A stretch of DNA of 64,000 nucleotides from assembly GCA_033030425.1 (NCBI GenBank), contig JAUFSD010000002.1, positions 2,170,001 through 2,234,000 of the forward strand, given 5' to 3'. The notes beneath the pieces were generated by a model that did not search any database, had not been told where the DNA came from, and worked only from the letters and a program-made list of their open reading frames with translations. The translations under genes were made by a program, and so were the position numbers. How positions within the stretch are numbered: the first letter of the stretch is position 1; the number at the start of each line of letters is the position of its first letter. Source of the DNA: Verpa conica. Its lineage: Eukaryota > Ascomycota > Pezizomycetes > Pezizales > Morchellaceae. Shown here piece after piece: positions 49,687 through 61,845 of the stretch.

Positions 49687-51498
49687 ATGGCGAAGAAGAA
49701 GAAGAGGTCGAATCCCGAGGTCGAGGAGCTACTCGCGCGACCATGGTGCTATTATTGCGAACGCGACTTTGACGACTTGAAAATCTTGATCGCCCACCAG
49801 AAAGCAAAACATTACAAGTGTGAACGATGCGGGAGAAGATTGAACACTGCTGGCGGTAGGTTTCGCCCTTTCTTTCTTAACAAAGTGTTTTTTCTTGTAT
49901 CTGACTAGTCAATAGGTTTGCGAGTTCATATGGAACAAGTCCACAAAGAACAACTCGAGGCTGTTGATAACGCAATCCCCGGGCGCGAATCCATTGATCT
50001 CGAAATTTTTGGCACTGAAGGAATCCCCGAGTCTGAAGTTGCAGCTCATAATCAACGGATTTTGTCAGCTTTCGCCCAGCGGGAAGCTGATCGTCGCGCT
50101 GGTTCAGGTCAGTCTGGGGCAGGATCTAAAAGGCCAAAAATCGATATATCCAAAGACCTTGACCCAGAAGAAATCAAAAAGAAGCTTGAGGCCCACAAGA
50201 AAGCCATGGCTGCAGCACAAGGTGTAAGCAATAACGCCACAGCTCCTGGGCCACAGAGCCCTGGCCGAAGTGCCAGTCCAGGCCAAGGAACTTATGAGGC
50301 CCAAGGGTCACCTCAGGGAGCTTATGTGGGTTCCTATAATTTTTCATATGTTCGCAGACCTTGTGATTAACCTCTAAACATATTCGAACCAAAACCACTG
50401 ACATCATTAATTAAACATAGCCTCAAGCTCAAGCTACTAGCCCGCCGCCATTCCAGCAGGGTGGTTATCCTCTTCCGCAAGCTCCTGGGCCATATCCAAC
50501 TACAGCTTACCCACCTCAAAACCAAGGCCCCTATCCTCCAGCTGCCTATGGCCAACCTCCGTTTCCGCAGCAATCTTTGCCTTTCGGTCGTGGAGGAGGC
50601 CCCCCTGCAGCTTACAATGGTTTTCAGCCACAACTTCCTGGGTTTGCTCATAGCCCAGGGGGCTTTAATCCACCCCAGCAGTTCCAGCAGGGGCCCCCAC
50701 CACATATCCAACATCCTCAACATCCACAGCGTCATCAAGCTCCTGCTGCCCCCTCATCTCTACCACAGCCCCACCAAATCCCAGGACTACCACCCCGACC
50801 TAATGCTCCAGGACTACCCCCTCGACCAAACTTTAGTAATCCCGGTATGGGCGGTATGAATAATAGTGGGTTTAGCCGTGGTGGACCTGCGGGTAGCGGA
50901 GGAGGTTGGAATCAGCCTCCTCCTCCTGCTCACCAGCAACAACAAAGTGGGTTTGGGGGCTCAGGCTCATATGTTCCTCCTCCACAAGGGCCCTCGCAGC
51001 AGTTTGGCCAGCAGCCTCAACCATTCCCACCTCACCAACCACACCCCCAACAACAATTCAGTGGTTTCGGTGCCGGTATGCAGCCACATCACCAGCAGCA
51101 ACATTCACAGAGTAACGGGCCAATAATGGGTCATCAGGGGCGAAATGATAGCTCTGCATCTCTGACTGCGACTGGGGTAGAGGGCGTTAAGATGGAGAGT
51201 CCAGATACGGGTACCCCAGATGTTGTTGCGATACCAGCAGAGAAGAAGAAAGACGAAAAGCCTAAGAGAGAGACGAGAATGGTTTACGGGGATAATGAGA
51301 TTAGTCCGGTAAGTAAACCTTTCTTTCTAGATAGCGATGCACGGATAGAGTATCTATTGTCAAATTACTTCTTGCTTGAATCAAGACAGCCACTAACACT
51401 ATTATTTATATGCTTTATAGGAAGAAAAGAGAGCTTTGCTACCGAGGTATGAGTACCATCCTCCCAAGGCATCGGTTGAGCTTGCGACTACAGCATAA
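49687..51498 (+). CDS. ZNF207/BuGZ-like zinc-finger protein
   Basis: Exons 49687-49855, 49916-50325, 50421-51308 and 51421-51498 give 514 aa. The N-terminus is nearly the ZNF207 consensus: MAKKKKRSN..., then [20 protein letters not shown] and [20 protein letters not shown], two C2H2 fingers. The following block [20 protein letters not shown], then [11 protein letters not shown], is also diagnostic. A long Pro/Gln/Gly-rich region follows, and the last exon ends [15 protein letters not shown]. In animals BuGZ binds Bub3 and promotes spindle assembly; fungal roles are less clear, and a splicing link is reported for the family. Confidence 0.88.
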
Positions 51499-54232
51499 GG
51501 TGGCTCTTTCTGGTGACGGTCAACGGCGGATCTTCTCGATATTTTCTTTCTTCTCGCCCTTTATTTCCTCCTTTTCCCTCTCTTTGCCAACCCACAGAAG
51601 ACCTAAACAAGACCGAAAGCATTGCCTACCCGAGACTATGAACGAAAACGGCATTATAAGGAATGAACTCTAGCTCAACTTCCATTCTTTTGGATCTTTT
51701 TTTTTCGGGAACGGTGGTCAGTCGTTGTTCTATCTTTTGTGTTTTTTGGCCTTTTTTGTTTTTGTGTGCATGTTTTTTTTGTTTCTCGCGCGGAGTTTAG
51801 CGGTGTGACGGAAGAACGGACGGATGGGGCGTAGTCGATGCGAGGTGGGTGGTCAAAAGTGAAATAAACGATCATACGGACAGGAGAGGTGGGAAAAGAC
51901 AGTCTAAGAATAAAAGTGAGCATCCTGCTTTTCCATCAGCTATCAGGCAGAACAAGAACAAGCAGAACAAAACAGCGTGGGGCGACACAGCACAAATCGA
52001 TAGGCAAAAGCGGGATACCATCGACCTCTTGGTGTTCTATATGAGCGATGGAGTGGTTGAGAAGCTGAACGGTTAGTCTCACATGGGTCTTCAACTCTCG
52101 GTTGCTTTTTTATCTCATTTTGTTCCGTTATGAATTTCCTTGTTTGTTGTCTTCTGTTACTTTAATTATCATTCCTAGATGTTTCGTAGCTACCTTTTGT
52201 TGTTCTCTCCCTCCTTTCTCTACTTGAGCTCGCCGGGTACTGGTGACCATTCCCTGGTAAGTCTGAAGTACCGTGGACTTCTTTTTTCCTTGAGGTTTCG
52301 AATTGCAAACAGAGGGATGTTAGTTACTCTGTGGAAGCTGAGTCGGCAGATCTATTCAAAAAAGACCCACCCCGAACGACTGCCCGCTCAGTCCAGAGCA
52401 GAGGATCGAGAAGGACAGGCTAGCGAGCGGATGAGCCAGACAAAGTAGGGTGCTTAGGAAAGTTTTTAATTTCGTCCTTGTAAGTTTGATTTTCTTCCGC
52501 ATACTATTTGGATCTTTATTGGAAAATTCGGAAGCCGTATATGAGGTAAGGACAGATGGAAATTGGCTTTAGTTGCAAGGCGAAAACAAAATCAATTATG
52601 CACTCTTTAAACCCTGTTTGCGTGAGTTCTACTAGTTTGTCACATTTGTAGCGATCACTTGAACCTTCGTTTATTTCCTTGGGACCTTGGCCATCAACCT
52701 CCCTCCATAAATCCCGTGGTGAAACTTTTAGAGATTACTGAGATCCTATAGTAGAAACATGGTTGCTTCTTCACTCTCACATTCACCGAGAATCACTCGC
52801 ATAATACGATAACTCGACAGAATCTACACGGCTACTTCTCACTAGAGTACACAATGTGCTATCAAGCGGTTGGTTGTTGTCATGTAATAGAATTAGGCCT
52901 GACACGGGCACTATGGCTCTCCCCTATATCCATAACCCCTCTCAGACTACCTACTAAGTGTTTCTGGCTCCTTGACGGTTAGACAAAAACACGAATTTCG
53001 AGCAGCACCACCACAAATTTTAAGACAAGACAAAAGCGAAGAGATATGACCGAAAATGTGGTAAGAAAAGCAAGTGGGCAGGATATAGATCTCGGGAAGA
53101 GGATACTTAAAGAGAGGAGGGCTGAAGTCTATATAAAACTTGGGTTTACCGGATACGGGTATAATGCATCTTACCTATCATGAAGCTAAGTGTTCTTTAT
53201 ATCTTCAACCGGAAGAGGTTTATTGGCTCGAATATGGCCTAGGCATGAATTTATTAAGGGTGTATTTATTCCAGAGAATGGAGGTGCCCTTAATACATTA
53301 TATGTAAGTATGGCACAAAATTGCATCGTATGTACATACAGAAATAAATGAAATTAGGAAAGTTAAACTAGAATAGACTATCTTATATCATAGTAGAGTT
53401 CCTAGTTTCCACGCCTACAACGTACACAAGAAAAAGGAGCTTTGTGCGGTTCGAACAACAAAACCTTATTCCCCCGCTTAGCAGGCGCGGGGGCTCGCGG
53501 CGTAATAAGTCCAGTACACTAACTATTTAACTATTCTCTCGAGACTGACGAAAATTCGATTCACTCGTGCCATTTAATCCCCAAGCCTCCAAAACTTTGC
53601 GGTCACGTGCTTGTTTGCACTCTAAATCAATAATATCCGGGTATTTTACATCTAATTCTTAGTACATTAGTGTAAACTCTTGGGTAGTACTAAGCTTAAG
53701 GTAATCTAAATTAAGAGCAATCAAGATAGACTTTGGCAGCAGTAATCCCACTAAAATGCAACTTACGGTCTACATGAGAAGGAACTTAAATATCTCTGCT
53801 CGACTTGAACTTATACCTGGGAAAACGTCTCTCTTGATCTTCAGAACAAAGTGTATATGCGTGTATCTTAACTTTCTACACTTGCTGCTGGGTAATCTAT
53901 TAGATTTATAAGTTCTTGGTTATTGGTACCACCGGAAATATTACTCGATAACGGATTTGTCCAGAGAACCCACTCAAAGTGGGTATAAAGCTCTCAGGGG
54001 GGATTCCTTCTTTCTTCTTTCCAAGGAGGCGACGCATGCCAAACAAGCTTTTGTTGACATCTGATGCCGGGATACGCCCCCCTGGTCACACATACTGGGC
54101 CACCCGCCGACGTCACAAGCCAGAACAGAACCCCGCTTGCTTGCTAGTTCCGTATTCCCGGAGCCTCGTCTTGTTGTTATAAATCTAGGACCTCATAGCT
54201 AGGAAGTGCAAGAAACAGAGCCCAAGAACTCG
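51499..54232. other. 2.7-kb intergenic region
   Basis: The first kilobase is pyrimidine-rich and may be a long 3' UTR; frames at 51849-52076 and 52179-52448 show no recognised domain. A stable hairpin next to a tRNA-like GGTTCGAAC box lies at 53430-53520 (see findings). No gene is supported. Confidence 0.45.
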
Positions 54233-56936
54233 ATGAGTCTTTCAGCCTCAATCTCCTACTTTGCAAAAAGACGACCATTTGTGATTATACGGGAGAAGGC
54301 ATCATCTATCAAGTGGAAGTCAACAATGTCGAAGAGAGCTCCAGAAGATTATCCGTTGGCTGCGAAAGGGCCTTTGGAATGTGCTCTAGAGGTAAGCTCT
54401 GAAACAGGTTTAGCATGTACTTGGTAGGTACTAACGCTTGAGACACAGGGTAGAGCACTTCTTAATTCGTCGTTCTTCAACAAAGGATCTGCGTTTACAC
54501 TCCAAGAACGCAAAGACTTTGGTCTTGAAGGATTCTTGCCGGCTGCTGTGCATACTCTCGGTAGGCTCCCAAACATCATATTCCGAGCCTCACACAGGTG
54601 GCATATATCTAACAACCTGCTATTCGAGCATCTTGGTAAATCCAGATGAACAAGTGGAGAGGGCATACGGACAATACTTATCCCGAGACAGCCCTATTGC
54701 CAAGAATTCGTTCATGACCAGCCTGAAATATCAGAATGATGTATGTGTGCATAAACCTTTCAAAAAATAAACTCGTATAAGATTTATTGACTTTTACCTT
54801 AGGTTCTCTACTACAAGGTGATGATTCCAATGGGTTTCCTAGAATGTAAAAGAACTAATAAATATTCCGTAGCTTATCGAAAAACATATCAAGGAAATGT
54901 TTAGCGTAATATATACCCCAACAGAAGGAGATGCTATTGCAAACTACTCCAGATTGTTCCGGAGGCCCGACGGTTAGAGCCCCACCTATACACTAGATGC
55001 TATGAGATCTAACTTTCGAGGGAAATAGGGTGCTTTCTCAACGTTACTGAAAAAGAGAAAGTTGAAAGGATCCTGAGAGAATTCGGCGAGGAAGAAGATA
55101 TCGACTATATTGTTGTTTCGGACGGTGAAGAGGTTTGAATTTTTCCCCACAGGCTTAGAAATGCTTGAAACTAACTGTAAGATAGATTCTAGGGATTGGA
55201 GACCAGGGGGTCGGTGGGATTGGGATTAGTACCGCAAAACTAGTACTAATGACTCTTTGTGCTGGCGTATGTCTCTATCTTTCAACACTGTGACTGTCTG
55301 CATGTAGTATAACTAATTTGAGGGAACCAGGTACATCCAAATCGGTATTACTCAACTACTAAAGTTTATGAGGGATTTTGCTAATCATAATTCAAGTACT
55401 CTTCCAATCGCCTTGGATTGTGGGACTGATGTATGTGCTTCATGAATTCACCACGCCTCCGTAGAAATAACTAAAATTAGAGATAGAACAAAGAACTTCT
55501 CGAAGATGAACTCTATCTAGGCCTTCGCCGACCCCGAGTTCGCGGAAAAGAATATGGTACATAAAATACTCCTCATGAGATATCACTCGAGCTAATCGAC
55601 CACAGATGACTTTATCGATACCTTTGTACAAGCTATCAAAAAACAATTTCCAAATGCCATGCTCCACTTTGAAGATTTTGGGTTACGAAATGCTCGGAGG
55701 TTGCTCGAAAAGTACCGTCCACAATTGACTTGCTTCAATGATGATGTCCAAGGAACAGGTGTAGTCACGATGGCTGCTATTACAGCAGCTGCGTGGATTG
55801 CTAAAATGGAGGTGAAAGATCTTAGAATGCTTGTCTTTGGGGCCGGGACAGCTGGAACAGGTAAGTTGATATTTTGTGACTATAAGCACCGGAAAAAAAA
55901 TACTGATGGAGACACTTCTAGGAATCGCGGATCAGTTCCGGGATGCGGTTGTAGAAGGAGGAAAGAGTAAAGAAGAAGCAACTACTCAAGTTTGGTAAAT
56001 TTAGATGGCTCTCTTCCATTTTATATAGTAACAACGCTCACTAACTCCAACCTCGCAGGTTATTCGACAAACCCGGTCTCCTTCTCGAGTCACATGGCGA
56101 AAAACTAACTCCCACACAGACAGTCTATGCGCGCACCGATGAGGAATGGTCCTCGAAGAACACAAAAGATCTCGTTGCAGTCATTAGGGAGATCAAGCCA
56201 CATATTTTAATTGGCTGCTCAACACGCCCAAAGGCATTTACAGAAGATGTCGTCAAAGAGATGGCGAAGCATGTTGAAAGACCTGCGATATTCCCTCTAT
56301 CAAACCCAACGAAGCTACATGAAGCGAGTCCAGAAGATATCTACGCTTGGACAGATGGTAAAGCTCTTGTTGCTACTGGTTCGCCGTTCCCACCTGTTGA
56401 ACATAATGGGAAGAAATACGAAATCGGTATGTCCCCCAATGCCCCTTACAAATGGCAGCAGTATACTAATCAAATAAATCCCTAGCCGAATGTAACAATG
56501 CTACCTGTTTCCCTGGGATTGGTCTTGGATGCATTCTATCACGAGCCACACTCCTAAGTGATAAGATGCTTGTAGCAGCCATCAAAAGCCTCGCTTCGCA
56601 GTCTCCCGCGCTTAAGGATCCTGATGGGCCGCTACTCCCCGACGTTGAAGATGTGCGAAGGATCAGTGCCCAAATTTCGTGTGCTGTCATTAAGCAAGCT
56701 GTTGAGGAAGGGCTTAATAGAGTTCAGGATATCCCAGTCGGTAACGATGAAGATTTACTTGATTGGGTTCAGATGCAGATGTGGGACCCAAAATATCGGT
56801 TAGTTCCCTCTTACTATCTCCGAATTAGGAGTTATTCTAACGTGTCGTTAGACCATTGAAGAAGGTTGAGCATAGTGCTTCTTCACGCGCTGCAAAGGGA
56901 GAGTTAGGGATCGGGAGGCTGGGAATCTCGAAGTAG
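54233..56936 (+). CDS. NAD(P)-dependent malic enzyme, probably mitochondrial
   Basis: Fifteen exons join in phase for 625 aa: 54233-54391, 54449-54560, 54646-54740, 54803-54817, 54873-54972, 55029-55132, 55186-55266, 55331-55344, 55397-55430, 55487-55556, 55606-55860, 55922-55994, 56059-56426, 56486-56798, 56852-56936. Two are microexons of 15 and 14 nt. The N-terminus (MSLSASISYFAKRRPFVIIR) is basic, a likely matrix signal. Key motifs are IYTPTEGDAIANYS, ILGIGDQGVGGIGIS, the metal-binding FEDFGLRNARRLL plus CFNDDVQGTG, and the Rossmann loop VFGAGTAGTGIA. It decarboxylates malate to pyruvate. Cofactor preference cannot be read with confidence. Confidence 0.93.
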
Positions 56937-57846
56937 CTAGAGCGGAGGTTTTGTGGTTAGCGTATGGGCTATTATGTGGGAGTTAATGGATCCTATGAGA
57001 ACTGTGATATAAAGCGGCTTTTATAACTTGTTGTCTCTTAAACTTTCAAACTATGATATCAGGAGATAGAATACACGAATCTAAAGCCCGGTCTATGAAA
57101 TTTAGCATTCTTGGTTGTGTTTGTATTTTATAAGTGCCTAACTTAAACTCTAGGTCGCTAGCTGACATACATGTATCAATTGATCTTTATCAGGCTTCCA
57201 TGAGCCTGTTTTAGGGAGAGACCCTGAGGGATAGGGACGGAATATTAGGCATGAAGTCGTATATGATAAAAATACAAATTGAATCACCACCCAGTATACG
57301 AAATAAAACCTAAAGCTACAAAGAAAGAAAGAAAAAAAACTGCAAAGTCCCAAGAGCAACAAAACCACTCCGGGTAGTTAGAGCTTTAAAGAACACTACT
57401 TACCCCAGCTTAAGGTAAAGCAAGGTAAAAAAAACAAAAATAAGAGACAATAGAAAACCAAGGATACCAATGCTAAATATAAAAATAAAAAAATTTGCAA
57501 CTCCGTTCCTCCCATAATACCAATACGACTCCATACCAGCCAGCCAGCCAGTCCCACCTTTTGATTTTTTTAAACCACCATAGCAACCTTCATATTGCTC
57601 CTAAATCTTCAAATGCGTAACCTCATAATATAGTAATCCAAGAAAAGGAGAGAAAAAAACCTATCAAACAATCCAGAGGGGAAAAAAATACAAAGCGAAC
57701 CCCACCCAAGCAAGAAAAAAAACAGTCAAAGTCAGAAATGAAAAAAAGCAATCCAAACGCAAAAAACACCTCATAGTATAGAGAACACCGGATACTAACA
57801 CTCCGAATAGAAACTACAAATGAACCCTACTCCACCACTTTCCACA
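56937..57846. other. Intergenic between convergent genes
   Basis: 910 bp holding the malic-enzyme 3' end (+) and a long A-rich 3' UTR of the Q-rich gene (-), with many A-runs at 57320-57730. Confidence 0.5.
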
Positions 57847-60800
57847 TCACCCACTAAAGGCACCATTCCAATGTGATGGCGCCCCTAATGGGTTCCCTCC
57901 CCACATATTTTCAAAGCCCACCGGTGTGCCTCCTCCTTGTTGTGCCTGCTGCAACGCGAACCATCCAGGACTCAACCCATGTGCACTTCCTGGTGTCCCC
58001 GGCTGTCCATACCCATTCAAAACTGCTGCCCAAGGTGATCCTAGTCCTGCTGCATTTCCAAACGCCGCCTGTTCAAGGCTCATGCTCATTGTTGATGGGG
58101 GGCGTGTGCCTTGCTGAGGTGGCATCAGAGGCCCAGAGATGAGGTTTTGCTGCTGCTGTGCTTGCTGCTGTGCTTGCTGCTGGGCCTGCTGCTGTTGAGC
58201 AGCTTGTTGCTGTTGGGCCTGAGCTTGAGCCTGAGCATGCTGCTGTGCTGCTACTTGTTGCTGTAAAATCCCCAACCCCTCAGGGTTCCGCAACCCCAAA
58301 AGTGGACCAGTCGAGTCAGTGCTATAACTCCTTCTAGGCTCTGCATTTTGTGCCCAGAGGTGGGCAGTCTGTGGATTGAGGTGGGGCTGTAGTAACATCG
58401 GTCTCATTGGCCATGCACCTCCACCTTCACTTGCCAATCTTTGTTCCGCGCTACCAATAAACGCTGCCCTAACTGGCACACCGTTGCTAAATGCTGTAAC
58501 TGAATGTGGTGGGTTAGGTGCATATACTGGCCCTCCAATATATGAAGGTGGTCCGCTAGACATTGGACGTTGGAGGTAGTTGGCTGCCATAAGCTCGTTC
58601 ATTTTCATTTGTTGGAATGCCGCATCTGCCTGTGTCTGCTGTTGTGCGTTCACGTATCCTGCCGGCATGCCGTGGTTTGCTGGTCCAAGGGGTCCCATTG
58701 AGCGTATATTTCCAATACTACCATAGCGTATAGGACCAATGTTGGCACCACTGCTGCTAGCGCCCAACACGGCTTGCTGTTGCTGGTATGTTTGCGGAGG
58801 AAGGATGAAATCTAAATTTCTATCTACTGTATTGGTTGAGGACCTACTGGGTGGTTGTGGAGGCGGGGAACGAGATCTACTCCTGAAGGAATCGTTCTCA
58901 TCTTGTGGCTCGTGACGCCATGTGTAAGCTTCTGTACCTTTTCCGCGACCGCATTTTCTCTGAGTTCTAGATTCCCAGACACCCTCGGCCGTGACATCGG
59001 ACACATCGGAACCTGTTTCTTCCCATCGGCTAAGAGTCGTATCGTCATCCTCCCTATCTGTATTCTTAAATCCGTAACCCCTGCTGTACCGCTGTGGAGG
59101 CTGCTTGTGCTGCGGGAGGTTGAATTTTGGTGGCTTTTGCAACGGAACGAATGGGTCGCCAAGACCCCTCAAAGGTCTCTGAGTATCAGTCTGAATCTTC
59201 AAGGAAGGACCACCACGGTTCTGGTTTCGAGGAGCAGGGCTGCCATCACGGAGAAGAGGCGTGGTAGAAGCAGCACTCCTAGATGTTCCCATAACTGGTG
59301 TGTCGCACTGACCGAGCTTCAAGTCCGCAAATGGGTTCTCGGTATCTCCACCGTCCTTAGGCTGGTTATCATCGATATCTGAATCCTCCTCATCAAACTG
59401 AGCACCTTCAAGCGAGCTTGCAATTTCAGCTCGAAGATACGCGGGAAGATTGTCTGTCCTCCGGAGCTCAGGCGCCGGAGGGGCTGGAGGCGGTGCCGGA
59501 GAACTTGCAGCCTCAGTAAACGAAAAGAAGGGTCTATCCTTCCTCTCGGGGGCTTTATCCCCCTGCTCGGAAAATACAGGCTGATCACAATCGCTTGCCA
59601 GTTTCTCTTCTTCTTCTTCCTCTCTAAGTCCCTCTAACAAGGGGCCCCTAGATCCGGCCTCTTTAAAGTACTGCTGTGCCATCTTTAGAGCGTGAGTATC
59701 AGAAGTATGTTGCGAACCTGGCGGAGTCTTTACAACTCCACCAGGCGCCAGCATCCACTTCCACCCTGGCTTGCTTCCGCCAAAAATATCTCTTTGGTCT
59801 TCCGCATCCTGTTCACGCTCTGTTTGCACAGACGTAAGCACTATTCTCCCATGAATAACTATCAGCTCAAAGATGCGAGGAAAGCAAAAGAACAAACCTT
59901 CAAACAGTCCAACCATTTTCTCTTTACCCTTCCCCTTGTCGGCAGGTAAAGGCGAAAACAGCTCGTCAAACAGCCAAGAATCCGAACCACTTGAACCACT
60001 CGTTGTCTTCCTCTCTTGCCCTTCCCTTTCCTTGTCGGTTCCCAACAGCTTCTCCAGATAACTGTTATCGCCAAGTGGCTTGTTATTCGCCACACCTCTC
60101 CTTCCAGTATTCCCTTGTAAAAGCGGTTCTTTCTCTAGTGGAGTGGCTGGTACAGGGGACGAAGAAATAGCAAGTCCAACACCCTCATCATCATCAGGAT
60201 CATCTTTGTAGAGGTGATCCTCTTCATCCGTAACCTCCTCTACCATTGCATGTCGTTTAGGGATCGGGTGCTCAATGTTTTCCTTATTTTCATCGTCCTC
60301 TTCCCCCTCGGCATCATGAAGATTATCATTGATTTCTAGTACACCAAGTACCCTGTTAATCCTATCGAGCTCCGCTGTGGCATTGAATCCATCGGCCGTG
60401 TTTGGTGTCTCGACCTGCACAAGCCGTTCCTCCGATGCCGGACCCAGCGGCTCCCTTGACCGTATTGTACCCGTGCCCGTGCTTGTCGCTTTTAGTGGTT
60501 GATGTTGGTGTTGGTCCACAAACTCCTCGTCATTGAATACTGGAACACTATTCCACTCGGCCTCAGCCTCACAGATCACTCTCAGCATGAAGTTATCGTT
60601 CATCCATAGCTCGCCCTCCCATAGATCCTTCATATCATCACCCTCCTTCCCATGCAAGAACCTGAACTGGATCCTTTCCCCACAGGCGGACTGATGCCAA
60701 TGTCTAATCTTTCTCGCCTCGGCGGCCTTTGGTCCCTCGGCAAAGAATTGCGCAGCAGAGTCGAGAGTCTGGAGGTAGTTTGTGACGGCATGGCTAAGGT

Positions 60801-61845
60801 GTTTCCATACTGCTCTGAAGGACCTGCCAGGGTGTGGAATAGAGATTTCTGCAACTGAAAAGGCGCTGTCGAGATCATCAAACCTAAGGACCATATTTAG
60901 CCTCCGTGATGGTGATTCCTCATCATGATCCTCGGCCAGGGTAGTAGGTAGTGGTTGTGACATTTGGGCGCTCTTTAGCTGTCGCTTAGCCTCGCTCAGG
61001 TCGAGAACCAACGACTCAATCTGTTTCGCATAACTCTGGTGTAGGCCCTGGACAAGTTCGCTGCCAAATCCAAACCCCCGCCTTGCATTCCTCATGTCCT
61101 CCATGTGGGTCTTTTCAAGCCGTTTGATCTCGTCCTGGTGCGCGCTGGCGAGGCTCGACACTTCTGCTCTATGCGACTCGGCCAGCGATGCGAGTGAGGA
61201 TCGGTGGTTCGCTTTAACTCGCGTAAGGTCCTGTGATACGGCAAACTTTAATCTTTTTGGGCCTTTTAAAGTCCGGGGGTATTTGGGCGGGGAGGCATAG
61301 CCGTCATAACACACGGATAGGAAGAGGATGAGGACAAACAAAAGTAGTGCTGGTAGGAGGGAATCGTGGGTAGGGTCAGCGTGAAGGGGCAGGGGCGGAC
61401 CACGTACTTCTGCCTGCTGTTCCTCAGAAGCGCTGTTGCTGGCGGATGTACTCCGCACAATCAAGGTCTTGAGCTCCGTCAGCTCCTTGCTCAAGCTACT
61501 GACCTGTGAGAGGAGCCCCTGGCGTCGGCCATATGCAGCAGCGTTCCAGCCGAAATTTGAGCGATCATTTTCGTTATTATTCTCTTCCCCGACGTCATCG
61601 TCTCGATCATCATTGATATCATCACGATCATTCAGGTCGTTGTCGTTTCGGTTTTCGTTATGGGTGTGGTGGTGGTTGCGGGCGTTGTTATTAGTGGTGT
61701 CATCACTGCTACTACTACTACTACCACTCTTGTTGGCCAGCTCCCCCTCATCGGATACAGTGGTCGACGCCGGAGTCAGGATTATTATATTCTCGCGATC
61801 CCCATCAGACGAAGATGGCGGCGGCGGCGCCTTGTTCGCGCTCAT
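57847..61845 (-). CDS. Large one-TM, coiled-coil, Q-rich protein of unknown function
   Basis: One continuous frame of 1332 codons from MSANKAPPPPSSSDGDREN. Order: acidic/Asn-rich head (1-100), a coil (105-130), one membrane segment (LLPALLLFVLILFLSVC, about 163-179), a coiled coil (about 205-295), a folded-looking domain (LNMVLRFDDLDSAFSVAEI to WMNDNFMLRVICEAEAEW), then long disordered acidic and Pro-rich regions, and a poly-Gln/Ala stretch near the C-terminus. A canonical intron at 59820-59897 is 78 nt, a multiple of three, so both spliced (1306 aa) and unspliced forms stay in frame. I do not recognise the family. The N-terminal TM suggests an ER or nuclear-envelope location (inference). Confidence 0.8.
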   Translation of the reverse strand: MSANKAPPPPSSSDGDRENIIILTPASTTVSDEGELANKSGSSSSSSDDTTNNNARNHHHTHNENRNDNDLNDRDDINDDRDDDVGEENNNENDRSNFGWNAAAYGRRQGLLSQVSSLSKELTELKTLIVRSTSASNSASEEQQAEVRGPPLPLHADPTHDSLLPALLLFVLILFLSVCYDGYASPPKYPRTLKGPKRLKFAVSQDLTRVKANHRSSLASLAESHRAEVSSLASAHQDEIKRLEKTHMEDMRNARRGFGFGSELVQGLHQSYAKQIESLVLDLSEAKRQLKSAQMSQPLPTTLAEDHDEESPSRRLNMVLRFDDLDSAFSVAEISIPHPGRSFRAVWKHLSHAVTNYLQTLDSAAQFFAEGPKAAEARKIRHWHQSACGERIQFRFLHGKEGDDMKDLWEGELWMNDNFMLRVICEAEAEWNSVPVFNDEEFVDQHQHQPLKATSTGTGTIRSREPLGPASEERLVQVETPNTADGFNATAELDRINRVLGVLEINDNLHDAEGEEDDENKENIEHPIPKRHAMVEEVTDEEDHLYKDDPDDDEGVGLAISSSPVPATPLEKEPLLQGNTGRRGVANNKPLGDNSYLEKLLGTDKEREGQERKTTSGSSGSDSWLFDELFSPLPADKGKGKEKMVGLFEGLFFCFPRIFELIVIHGRIVLTSVQTEREQDAEDQRDIFGGSKPGWKWMLAPGGVVKTPPGSQHTSDTHALKMAQQYFKEAGSRGPLLEGLREEEEEEKLASDCDQPVFSEQGDKAPERKDRPFFSFTEAASSPAPPPAPPAPELRRTDNLPAYLRAEIASSLEGAQFDEEDSDIDDNQPKDGGDTENPFADLKLGQCDTPVMGTSRSAASTTPLLRDGSPAPRNQNRGGPSLKIQTDTQRPLRGLGDPFVPLQKPPKFNLPQHKQPPQRYSRGYGFKNTDREDDDTTLSRWEETGSDVSDVTAEGVWESRTQRKCGRGKGTEAYTWRHEPQDENDSFRSRSRSPPPQPPSRSSTNTVDRNLDFILPPQTYQQQQAVLGASSSGANIGPIRYGSIGNIRSMGPLGPANHGMPAGYVNAQQQTQADAAFQQMKMNELMAANYLQRPMSSGPPSYIGGPVYAPNPPHSVTAFSNGVPVRAAFIGSAEQRLASEGGGAWPMRPMLLQPHLNPQTAHLWAQNAEPRRSYSTDSTGPLLGLRNPEGLGILQQQVAAQQHAQAQAQAQQQQAAQQQQAQQQAQQQAQQQQNLISGPLMPPQQGTRPPSTMSMSLEQAAFGNAAGLGSPWAAVLNGYGQPGTPGSAHGLSPGWFALQQAQQGGGTPVGFENMWGGNPLGAPSHWNGAFSG
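58142..58265 (-). repeat. CAG/CAA-type microsatellite encoding poly-Gln/Ala
   Basis: Imperfect CTG/TTG/GCC triplets on the plus strand encode the Q/A-rich tract (QQVAAQQHAQAQAQAQQQQ and on) of the large minus-strand protein. Probably length-variable among strains. Confidence 0.8.

Noticed and set aside
51849..52448. Two short plus-strand ORFs downstream of the ZNF207-like gene
   Set aside because: No domain, no conserved motif and no splice support; probably 3' UTR or intergenic sequence.
53430..53520. tRNA gene
   Set aside because: GGTTCGAAC is present but the flanking bases do not form a T stem, and no acceptor or D arm pairs; kept only as a weak RNA finding.
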